Source of the DNA: Ciona intestinalis
Lineage: Eukaryota; Chordata; Ascidiacea; Phlebobranchia; Cionidae
DNA length: 64,000 bases
Direction: 5' to 3'
Assembly (NCBI RefSeq): GCF_000224145.3
Contig: NC_020170.2
Span: 2,785,589-2,849,588 of the forward strand
Shown: positions 1-10,065 of the stretch, one piece after another
How positions within the stretch are numbered: position 1 is the first letter of the stretch
Layout of the letters: each line of letters starts with the position of its first letter
Translations under genes and position numbers: made by a program
The notes under the pieces: model-generated
Database searches by the model: none
Told to the model about the DNA's origin: nothing
Seen by the model: only the letters and a program-made list of their open reading frames with translations

Positions 1-1192
1 TGCGTGAATTACGAAACAGGCTTCATCCGCTACTTACTGCTAACGTAATACACGGTGATGGCGTTTACATTCTGTTCCTGATCTATATAACATGGAGTGC
101 TCCACTGCGTATATTGTACCAGCAAATCATTATCATAGTTTACTGCGGCGTGTTTATAGAATTTAAATAGTTTTTTACCCTGCACATGTTTGCTCATCTA
201 CTTATCTGCATATTAAACATTACTGTTTCTTCGGTTACTTGAAATCATATTTAGCCCACAGTGGGACTTGCTTCATATTTTTCAGTTAAGTTGGGGGGGG
301 GGGGAAAAAATCCCCAACCCATAATAAAAAAATTCCCTTTTTATCATATAATATAAATTTTCTATTCTATATGGGATATCTTATGACACAGACCAGGGGA
401 CCTTGAATCCATTAGGCCAGAGTTGGTCCATTACCCCAACCACCATCGGTGCATTTTTCTGCTTAATCCATGTAATAGCGATTAACAACATTTAGTATTA
501 CAATTATCTTTACTCAATGCAGTGGTTTACAAAATGTTTTATAGTTGTTAGGAGTAATTAAGAACACATATTCTCAACTATCTGGTTTTCGCATTGGGTA
601 AACTTAAAACATTAAAAATGCATAAAAGTATTCTTAGAATTTGCACAAGCAATTACAAAATTACAGGTTCCGACACATGTAAATAGTAAAAATAAAATAA
701 AGCTCAATTAAATGCTAATTTATAACTTATACAACTACATAACAAACTGGCATGAGGTGTATGAAACAGAACACGTGTGTTATAATGTCGAGAATAAATA
801 AGTTACATTTATTCAACAAAACACATACATTTGATTATATACCCATATTCAGTTTATAAGTTCCAGTTGGCCATGACCCTATTTTCTTGTGTGTATACCA
901 ATTCACTTTCCAGGCTTATAACATTCACTCAAAACTTTATGCATGAAGATATACTGTTTCTATAACAAGAATAATTTCAATTGTTACTTTTAGTAGGCTA
1001 CTTATAAATTCAAAAGTAATGTACATTGTATTTGTGATATTAATGTATGTGTCATATTGTAAAATTAATCAACTTCATACTATATTCTAAGACTAAGTAG
1101 AAAATACAGCTTTTCATAAACGTGTAATTTTAAAAACTGTATTATGTCACCTGGTTGCAAAAAGTCAACTGTTTGAACATAACTTTGAAGCC
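1..1192. other. AT-rich flank 3' of the receptor gene
   Basis: No coding exon recognised. It holds the probable 3' UTR of the receptor gene that ends at 1193, a G homopolymer at about 292-304 and one SINE tail fragment. I could not choose a poly(A) site with confidence. Confidence 0.5.
741..815 (+). repeat. SINE tail fragment
   Basis: Matches the tail half of the ATTC-ended SINE seen in full at 21036-21374: a GGCATGAGGTGTATGAAACAG-like block, then a run ending in attcaac. Confidence 0.6.
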
Positions 1193-4100
1193 TCATATAT
1201 TTTGATGGTTTTTTTCATTATTATGATAAGTGTTAAGTGTCTTAGGTTTTCCAACGTCCATGTTTTCATATGCACCTGTAAATTTTGCATTAAAATTTGC
1301 AATATTATAAAAAAGAAAGTGTAAAAAGATAAAAGGGGAATATGCATTTTGTCGTATTTTTATCTGGCACGAGGTGTATAAAACAAAACATCTGTGTTTT
1401 AGAGACTGAGGTTTTCTGATTACATGAAGATAAAGCAATTTACATTCATTCATTCAAACTAAATTAAAATACCTTCACAGTTTGTTTCATTCTGATCAAA
1501 AGCTTCATTATTTTGAACAAAATGAGCTGTTTGTGGTCTGCTTTGTGTCAAAGGTCTATCCCTGATTGGTAATGTACATTATATACATTGAATTGATACA
1601 TAAAAGGTATTTAGCACACAGAGGTTACAAACATAATACTAGAAGTGGTTTATAATATGTTAATTGTACTTCCACAGTTGTCCATGTTTACAAATGAACA
1701 ATATAGGCTCACCTTTGCTTTTTATACAAATAAACAGCTGCAACCAAAGCGATCAGAGTGGACAGGCCTAGAATAATAACTGAAAAAAACACTTTTTGTT
1801 CATTAACTTAACCATGTGTCTGCCTATATCAATATTTCTTTACGTACACTTTTGTTTCTGTTAGAAGTTTAACTTGATAATAATTAAACATAAATGGCTT
1901 GTTTGTCTGCTAGGTTTAGCAACCACGCTTATTTTCTTCCAATTAAATGTAAATATGTTTTTAACTGTAAGCATATTATAACAGCTGTTGTTTTGTCACC
2001 ATATCCAGTCTTTTCATTCAAAATATTTCTAAATCTTCACTACTGTTATCGCAAAGACAAATAAAAAAATATTACTATCCTAATAATCACTTGCTACAAC
2101 TTGTGTGTTAGAATTTGCCGGCGGATCTCCAATTGGAGTTGTAGCTGTTGGTTCACTGGTTTGTGTCAAGTAAACTCCATCGGCTAAAGTCAAGGTGACA
2201 ACTTGGAATCTAGAAAATAAAATACAACACAACTTCTTGCCTCCCAAAGTTATTACAGAAAACTTTTTTATAAGTATACATACTTGTACAAGACTCCATT
2301 TTTTAGTTTCTTGTTGGTACAGCTTATAATGGTTGATGGGTTTATTTTACATTGGGTTGTTGCAGTTAATGATAATGCAACTTCTTTGCTTGTTTCACTG
2401 AACCTTTAAGTTAAAATTGAATTTAAATTAAGATATTCATATTTTCAATATATGGGTGTCAATTTAGACAACCTATAATGAACTACTGGGTTGGAGAAAC
2501 TATATTTAAAGAAGTATCCTGCCATTAGTTATATGTCTTGCCCAAGGACACATACATTAACAATGGTAGAAGTGTCTTGCCTCGAACCCATATCCTCTAG
2601 GCCAGTGCTCTTCAACCGGTGTGCACGGTGCACCAAAATATGCCAGGGGTGCACCAGTACAAAAGGGTATACAAGGGTGCATCACAAACTTCAACAATTT
2701 TCAGCAATAATATTCAGTTTTGAACATTTTTAACAAACTTAGCCACATTCCTTCAGTTTTTTTTATATGAATTCTATATCTTGTATCACTGGTAATCGAA
2801 AAAACGTCATGAGTTTTACGTTTAAATAATCAGGGGTGCATGAGTTTGTCGCAACAACTTTAGGGGTTCACCAACCCAAAAAAGGTTGAAGAGCACTGCT
2901 CTAGGCTAAAGACAGGCGTTTCTATCACGTTGCCAGATAAATTGAAGTGTTATCAACCTGTCAAAAATTCTAAAAATACCTGGGCAACACTGCAATACAA
3001 AACGAAGGCAAGTTGGAGTTGGAAATAATGTTTTGAATATCAAGCCATGTGTAGTTAGCTTTATCAACATCAATTCCTTGTTTTCTTCCGATGACAAAAT
3101 AACAGCTGAATTTAAACAAAAAACAATGAATGAAACAGTGCAACTTGTTTTATATTGCATCGTTATAACACAAGTGTTCTGTTTCATACACCTCGTGCCC
3201 ATTTAGAGTTACTACGTATGTAACTTTGTGGGTGACTTTTTCTTCGTTTTTTAATGTATGACTGACAGTTTAAACCCATAAAGAACCACTGGGTTGAAGC
3301 ACGGTAAATACAACTACGATATATTGGTACTCACTCACAAAGTAACATACATGGTAACTCGTAAGCTGGTACGAGGTGTATGAACACCTGTGTTATAACG
3401 ACTGTCGTTTTCCGGCCAAGCGAGGATAAAGTAAGTTACATTCATTTATTCATTCATGGTACACAAATATTACATAAGCTTATTTTCTAACAAAATATTG
3501 TTTTACCTGATTGGTCCGTTACTTTCGTCAACTTTGTTTATTTGTATATGTGAAGTACCAGCAGCATTTCCAATTGTTGTGGGTGTTGGTATACTGTCAG
3601 GTGCTACAAAAATATTTTAATTTTATGTTTGACTCAACTTAATACAATCTATTTTCTCTAAAATTACATTTTTTCAAAAAACTTAGTTATAAAAGTGTCT
3701 TTAAAAAGTCATGATTTAATAAATTGTTTGAGATAAAAAATTTTGGTACCTTGTACTTGTGATGTACATTGTCCTGATGCAACAACAAACTTGCCAACTT
3801 CCGAACAAGTTTGCGTGGCCACTTTTATGTTATATTTAGAATTTGGTTGCATTACAAAATGGTAAGGTGAAATGCCATTATATGTGTGTGTAACAGAGGT
3901 TACAGTGTCTGTCACACCAGTTGCTTTTTTGTGCAAACTTCTTGTTATGACAATCTAAAAAAGCTTGGTTTGTACATCAGCATGTCAAATATAGCTTACT
4001 AAGCTTAGTATATCAACAAAGATGTATTAACAGTACATTAAAGTTTAAAAGTCAAACAGTTCGTTTAACTTAATTAACATCTCATGATTTAAATTTTTTT

Positions 4101-7100
4101 TACTTACCCTTGCTCCAATTATTCCAGTTTCAGGTCCTTTAATCCAAGACACTGAACATTGAGAATCAATAGAATTTGCAATTGCTAATAAAATACTCGG
4201 TATTTCACCAGCTGTTCTTGTAATGGCATGACTAATTTTCTTTGAATATTTTGGGAACAAAATGATCTGCCAAGTTTAAACATTGAGTGATTTAATTGAA
4301 CATATATAATCAAAATAATTTATATCAAACATATTACCTTTATTGCATATTCTGTCCGTGGAGCCAAGCTTTGAAATGTGACTGAGTATTTGTAATCACT
4401 TGTTGATTGATTGGTAAGGGTTTTTGTATACGTTTTACTGGAACTAATGACATATATATCATATACAATGTTTCCACTTGTTTTAGTTAAGTCTGTCCAA
4501 TCAATTTGCAGTTGGTTACCAGGACAACTACCAGGTGAAGAAGTGATTGTTGAGCTTTGAGCATCTAAAAAAAGCTCGGACATTAAATTAATAATAAACA
4601 AGTTTGATAAAGCGGGCAGAGCTGTATCATACACGTGCATGGAATAGGAAATTCGTAATATAACGCATGTCGTTTTCCTACCACACGACGATAAAGCAAG
4701 TTATACTCATTCAACCACAATAAAAAAAAACACAATTTCCATTTACTTGAAAATCCAGTTTTTGATATAACGTTTGAAGAACCATCAGAAGTAGTTGCCC
4801 AACATGAAACAACATCTGCATTTCCAAGTATAAAGATGTGGGAAATTTGACTTGATACTTCATGTTCATTCAACACTGTATTGGATATGAATGGGGCTCC
4901 TTGTTCAACTGTTACACCATTTATTTTCCAATGAACGGTTGGTGAAGTTTCACCAATAAATTTGCAAGTATAGGTTGATGAGGTTAATTTATTTTCCAAC
5001 AATCTTGGTCGCTTGTCAACTGTAAAACAAAATTAAAAACATACCAACATTTCATTTTGTGGAAATAAAACATTTTCAGATACCATCCTTATTAATTTTT
5101 ATAAATATATTACTATAAAATAAATAAGGTATTTCCAAGAGGACACTTTTATTTACAGAGACTTACTGATTACAGTAGTTTTTGTAGATTGATCAAGAGA
5201 AGTAGCATTGCAAGTATAAACACCAGAATTTTATGCAAACTTCTAGTTAAATACAAATGTGATGTTGATTTTTTGTTTAGAGTTCCTTGTGTAATTATTT
5301 GATAAACACGTTCGCTTGTGTTTGTTGAAACATCTTGTGAGTTTCTGTCACATAAAGGAAGCATTATTGCTGAAATATAGTCTTTTTTAAAATCTAACAG
5401 GACAGACTATTCACTAGTATTTGGAGTAAAACATATTCTGTTTTTTGGGGTTGAAAATGTAATAAAGCGATTCAAATTCCTGTCATATTTAATTTAAAAC
5501 ACTTATGTTTAAAATGGTAAGACATAAAATGCTTCTGTTACGTACATGGCAACATATTACACAAGTACTAATTTAATCTTACATTTTCCATGAGACAGGG
5601 GGCCCAGGAATGACATCAGATGAACAAAGCACAGAATCTTCTTTATACTTTACATATAAAGTGGAATTGGACGCAACTAATTTTGTGCCTTTTACTTTAA
5701 ATAAAAAATATCAACAAGTTGATGACAACAAAATAATGTATTAACTTTGTAAGTATATCAAAACACAAAAAGGTTTTATTCACCCTTTATTTGACAAATA
5801 AAATGAGCCACAGTTGTGGGTAACACAGATAACCAACTCCATGAAACTGTTGATCCAACAGCGGAAACACCTCCCACACTAGGATTCTGTGCATTCCAGT
5901 TATTATACTTCCCGTTTTGAATATTTGGGCCTGTAAAGCACATGATGTGACAACAAAACTAACTTAGTCATTAGGTTTATATCTGTTTAATTTAAAAGTC
6001 GATTGCTAAATTGAAAATGACCTGTTCCGCGGTTAGTAGTTTTGAAATAAAACTTGTCATGTGTTGTGCTCCATTCCCACCCAGTTCCGTCTGATGTCTT
6101 TACTGCACCAATAAAAGCTGGAAAACAGGAAAGGATAACATAAAATAAAAATATATTGTATTGATATTCATTTTATTATAAATAACAACTTATTGTTCTA
6201 TATTTTTAATAGTAATCTTTTACTACCTAAATTTCTTTACCACTAAAATTACTAGTTTCTAATATAGTTAAGAAAATTGATAAACCAATATTATTAGATG
6301 TCATCCATTTTCCTTCACTCTTATAAGCAGCTCCTTTAGTTTGAAGGAAGGTTTGAGTTTCTGCATCTGGTATAATTGCAAGGTGGCCCTTCAATCCAAT
6401 ACATGATCGATTTGCCAGTAAGTGACTTGCAGTTGGTGGGAAAAATATAAAATAACTTCCCTTGTAATAATCCAGTGGAACTAGAAGAAAAACAGATTGA
6501 AAGTTTGGCTAAAACAATTTGTATTTTATAGGCAACATTTTTTTGTCATATGAATGAACGATTGTAATTGGATTTATCCTCGCATGGCCGAAAATGACAA
6601 AAACACAGGTGGTCTGTTTCATAAACCTCATGCCACCTTACAAGTTACCAAGTATCTTACTTAGTGGGTAATTATTTTTTTAGATTTTTTTATTTTTCTG
6701 TATGGCTGATAACTTGGACAACCCGCTAGTGACTACTGAGTTTTAGTAATTGCCGTTAAGTGTTTTGCTTAATGACACACACACACACAATTGTAGCAGT
6801 AACAAGCCTTCAACCCATTACCTCTGGTCAGGCGTGTTAACTACTTTGTCACGGTGCCGAATACAACAGATAATACAACATCATTACATAACACATGTAC
6901 AGATGCGTAAAATAAAAAAAAAACATTTCCATACAATGTATATTTTACACAAACCATAACTATTCTTTAAAGTCACCTTTAAATTGACAAATGTAATGGG
7001 CCTCGATATTCGATGCAACTGATTCCCAAGTCCAGGAATAAATTCCTAAATCAGACCCAACCACTGCAAAATCTCCTTTATTTGGCGAATATATATGCCA

Positions 7101-8796
7101 GTTGTTATACTTTCCATTTGGTATATATTCATCTGTTTTTAACACATAAAAAGCATTTTAAGGAAAAGTGTTTATTTAGAAATTTACATTATATTATATT
7201 AACTGTATTTATCTCTTCGATTGCGGTAGTGAAAAATTAGAAATGTTTTAAACACAAATACACATATTTACATTTAATTGGAAAAAATAACCGCGGTTGT
7301 TACACCTAGCAGACAAACAAGCCATTAATTTTTTTAAGAAAGTTTAATTTAAGATACCATCTTTTCTAAGATAGGTAGTTTTAAAATAAAACTTGTCATG
7401 CGTTGTGCTCCATTCCCAACCAGTTCCATCTGATGTCTTCACTGCATCAATCCAAGCTAATGAACATTTTAAGTTATTGTCCTATAAGGTAAATGTGGAC
7501 AATTTTTGTATTGTTTGAAATATAAACTAAAATTTAAGTTTTATATTTTAATGTATACCATTAAATCTTGTTTATTATTTAAACCTTTGTTTTTGCTTGC
7601 CATCCATCTTTTTAAACTCTTCTTAATAGTTCCTATAAATTTTATGAAGTATTGAGTATCTGCGTCTGGTATAATTGCAAGGTGCCCACCCATTCCAACA
7701 CATGCAGATTTTGCACCAGCATGATTTGCAGTTTGAGAAGAAAATACAAAGTAACTTTCCTTGTGGTAATAAACAACTCCTAAATATATGTTTGTATGAT
7801 ATATATAAATAAACAATCAAGTATAAACAGCCCAGAGTTTGCACATTTGAGGCTTAATGTTGCTACCATTGTTGGCGCGTGTGACGTTTAGTATGACCGG
7901 TTCCACCAGGCCCCCAAGGGTGTGTTTTGATATGATCTTTTATAACAGCAGTTCCAAAACTTTTTTTTTTAAATTGCCTGTTTGATTCTTTACAATTATT
8001 TTCATATTTCGCGGCCTTATAAAAATTAAAGAAATCTATAGCGAAATACAAAAACCACAGAACATTCCCTAATTAAAGACTAATAAAGCAAGCATTAGAC
8101 CCGAGTAAACTTTATCATCCAATCACAATCCTTGATGTACATTGCGGACCCTCTGAAACTGCTGTACCAACCCAAGTTGGTCCGCGGACTTCAGTTTGGG
8201 AACCGCTGCTTCATTAAACGCATAGTAGGGTGGGGGAAGATGGGACACTTTTCTTTCTATTTTCTCGTTCCATTTGGTAGTAAACAAAGAAATTTTCAAA
8301 GAATTATAAAACTGCATCCTCACGACTCCCATAGACCGTTGTTAGTTGTTTGAAATACAATTAGGATAGTTAGACATTATGTGCTAATGTGTCCCATCTT
8401 CCCCACCCTACGATAAATACAATCAAAGTAGGTAGACGCAACTTTGGGTAGACGTTCAATATAACATGGCGTATTTCGTTGTAGGGTAATTCCCTAGTTC
8501 ACGCAATTTTGTTGTTATCAACGGTCTCTACTAACTTTGGTTTTTGTGGCATTTGCACGGACAAAGGTTAACACAGACCCAGTGTCATATTAGAGAAAAT
8601 ATTTCTCCATTATATCCTACTACATCCTAAAAAATCTTAGCGTTCAAGATAAAAAAAAAAACACTTTTCTCAGAATTAAGAGTCAAACAGACACGTAAGA
8701 AAACTTACCTTGGCCGTCCACCGTAGTTGCCAAAAAGACCACAGTGATTGCCATGATTACATGGTTGGTTACTATATGACTTATAGGGTAAGACAT
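1193..8796 (-). CDS. Type I receptor: 2x C-type lectin, 2x Ig, FN3 modules, TM, YENM tail
   Basis: Twenty exons on the minus strand: 8709-8796, 7585-7779, 7358-7456, 6977-7132, 6286-6480, 6022-6117, 5784-5930, 5583-5694, 5167-5344, 4747-5019, 4338-4564, 4108-4266, 3750-3954, 3507-3603, 2980-3105, 2284-2397, 2091-2209, 1713-1779, 1473-1561, 1193-1275. Phases agree at every junction except for one base missing in exon 9, giving about 941 aa. Exon 1 is a signal peptide (MAITVVFLATTVDGQ). Residues about 30-179 and 180-325 are C-type lectin-like domains (WEWSTTHDKFYFKTT in both; HYICQ and HFICQ). They lack EPN/QPD and WND, so classical calcium-dependent sugar binding is unlikely. Residues about 326-513 are two Ig-like domains (VSWK...SGVYTC; VHWKING...VSCWATT). 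Residues 514-862 contain FN3-type modules. A transmembrane helix (IIILGLSTLIALVAAVYLY) and a tail of about 55 aa with YENM follow. A cell-surface adhesion or immune receptor is inferred; no named orthologue recognised. Confidence 0.85.
1366..1456 (+). repeat. SINE tail fragment in the receptor's last intron
   Basis: Contains tggcacgaggtgtataaaac and ends in attcattcattc, like the other SINE tails in the window. It lies antisense to the host gene. Confidence 0.6.
2459..2945 (-). repeat. SINE middle/head part, split by a hAT element
   Basis: The stretches 2459-2602 and about 2907-2945 together resemble the tRNA-like head of the window's SINE in reverse orientation (gcctcgaaccc is the reverse complement of a B-box-like gggttcgaggc). 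The intervening 2603-2898 is a separate DNA element. Confidence 0.55.
2603..2898. mobile_element. Non-autonomous hAT element (296 bp)
   Basis: Terminal inverted repeats start CAGTGCTCTTCAACC on the left and end GGTTGAAGAGCACTG on the right. It is flanked by a perfect 8-bp target duplication, ctctaggc at 2595-2602 and 2899-2906. This is the hAT hallmark. No transposase frame inside. Confidence 0.92.
3123..3300 (-). repeat. SINE tail/middle copy, minus
   Basis: Starts aatgaatgaaac and includes cacctcgtgcccatttag and ctgggttgaagcac, the reverse complement of the SINE body. It sits next to the 3' splice site of a receptor exon (exon begins at 3105). Confidence 0.65.
3333..3460 (+). repeat. SINE tail copy, plus
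   Basis: A clear tail half: cacaaagtaacatacatgg, then the GGTACGAGGTGTATGAA block, ending in attcatttattcattcat. It lies opposite the minus copy 30 bp away. Confidence 0.7.
4612..4717 (+). repeat. Degenerate SINE tail
   Basis: Shares the cgtcgttttcc...gataaagcaagtta...attc layout with the other tails but is clearly diverged. Confidence 0.45.
6551..6860 (-). repeat. Near full-length tRNA-headed SINE
   Basis: Reverse complement of the 21036-21374 unit. It opens with tgaatgaacg, passes cctcatgccacc and gacaacccgctag, and closes in the tRNA-like head (gttaactactttgtcacggtgc). A short CA run lies inside at 6776-6789. Located in a receptor intron. Confidence 0.7.
7946..8208. mobile_element. Old hAT-type element (about 263 bp)
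   Basis: The left end CAGCAGTTCCAAAACT and right end CAGTTTGGGAACCGCTG are imperfect inverted repeats of the common hAT type. The flanking octamers ttttataa and cttcatta match at only 5 of 8 positions, so this is an old, decayed copy. It lies in intron 1 of the receptor. Confidence 0.6.
8223..8415 (+). mobile_element. GGGTGGGG-ended MITE copy
   Basis: Starts tagtagggtgggggaagatg and ends in the inverted form catcttccccaccctacga. The internal landmarks ggtagtaaacaaag and ccgttgttagttgttt are shared by the family. Orientation is called plus when the side reading cattctattttctcg comes first. The ends look like a Tc1/mariner-type MITE with TA flanks (inference). Confidence 0.85.
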
Positions 8797-9037
8797 TTTA
8801 ACCTTCTGATTTTTCTAATCGTATAACGTAAAATATGAGATATGCTAGTTTTCTCCGGTTGTTCAAAACACACTTCTTCTAAACTGATTTAGTTCTTCTC
8901 CAATACCAACGAAAGATGTTTAAGGAAATGTGTCAGTTTCGCCCACGTATTGTCGTTCTTAAAGAAACCGTAGTGTTGCGGAAGAAACCCACATCAAATA
9001 TTATGTCCCGGAAACTTGTAGGTGTGTATAATCAGCA

Positions 9038-9178
9038 GTCGTGTTTTAAACAGTTAACAAAGCGTTATGGGAGTTTTGAGGATACGGTTTTATGAGTCGT
9101 TAAATGTTCTTTGTTTACTGCCAAATTGTACGAGAAAATAGAAGCAAAAGATGTCCCATCTTCCGCCACACTACTATA
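9038..9178 (-). mobile_element. MITE copy, one end missing
   Basis: Runs from gtcgtgttttaaacagttaac to cccatcttccgccacactac. One terminal region is absent. It directly abuts the next copy. Confidence 0.75.
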
Positions 9179-9370
9179 TAGTATGGTGGGGGAAGATGGG
9201 AAACTTTAGCACATAATATCTAAATATCCTGATCATGTTTTAAACAATTAACAACGGTCTATGGGAGTCGTGTGGATACGATTTTATGATTCTTTGATTG
9301 TTCTTTGTTTACTACCAAATGAGACGAGAAAGAAGAATGAAAAGATGTCATATCTTCCGCCACACTTATG
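9179..9370 (-). mobile_element. MITE copy
   Basis: Both ends present (agtatggtgggggaagatgg ... atcttccgccacactta) around the usual interior, in the reverse orientation. Confidence 0.8.
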
Positions 9371-9656
9371 TGTTGCTTATATCCTTGCTATAGCCTTTAA
9401 CTGGTCATGGACGTTAAAAAGTTTTAGGTCGTTTTGGCGATAAACCAAATATATATGTATTGTAATTAACTGGTTACAAGCTTTCTAAGTATAAACAAAG
9501 ATTAAACAAACAAATAAAGAATAAACATAACGTATTTATCCTTACGTGGCGGGCATATCTGTTGTTATCCTTTGGATTGTGTTCTGCTTCATACAATAAC
9601 TCCGCCTACAAGTTTCCAACACGTATGTAGCTTACGGATGTTGTTGTTTACAGCTA

Positions 9657-9810
9657 TAGACAATGCATAGGAACCACTGTGTTACAGCGATTGCCATAAC
9701 GCGTCTTGCCCAAGAATATACTATATGCCTACGATGTGGCAGTAGAGCCTTTAAAACTCGTAGCCGTTAGGCTGGAGGAGGGCACCCGCTAACCAATGCA
9801 CATGGCTCAA
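9657..9810 (-). repeat. SINE head fragment
   Basis: Shows cttgcccaag, gcagtagagcc and gctaaccaatgcac, resembling the tRNA-like head half of the SINE read in reverse. Confidence 0.45.
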
Positions 9811-10065
9811 ATCATTGTTGAATTTAAAGTCGTACAATTCTTCACAGTTTTAAATATTTGTACATATGACATATTACAATTGCAACATTTCTTAAACTTG
9901 GAATTAAAAACTAGAGTTTACAAATTCCGATACAACCAAAAGTACATTAACTGGTAATCAGTGGCTTTAACTACAAAAAAATTACTTAAAACAACAAGTT
10001 GCTTAAAACCGGATACAATATTAAGAGTTAAAGTTTTAGCTCGAGCTGTGCTGATGACAGAACTC

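Larger units (their letters stand above)
8797..10065. other. Intergenic: receptor 5' flank and PLAC8 3' flank
   Basis: No coding exon seen. It holds the receptor promoter side, two adjacent MITE copies and a SINE head fragment. Confidence 0.5.

Noticed and set aside
292-304. G homopolymer as a regulatory or G-quadruplex element
   Set aside because: A single uninterrupted run; more likely a slippage tract or sequence artefact.
2906-3202. 98-codon minus-strand frame
   Set aside because: It mixes a SINE tail with a receptor exon read in the wrong frame; the correct exon is 2980-3105 (CYFVIGRKQGIDVD).
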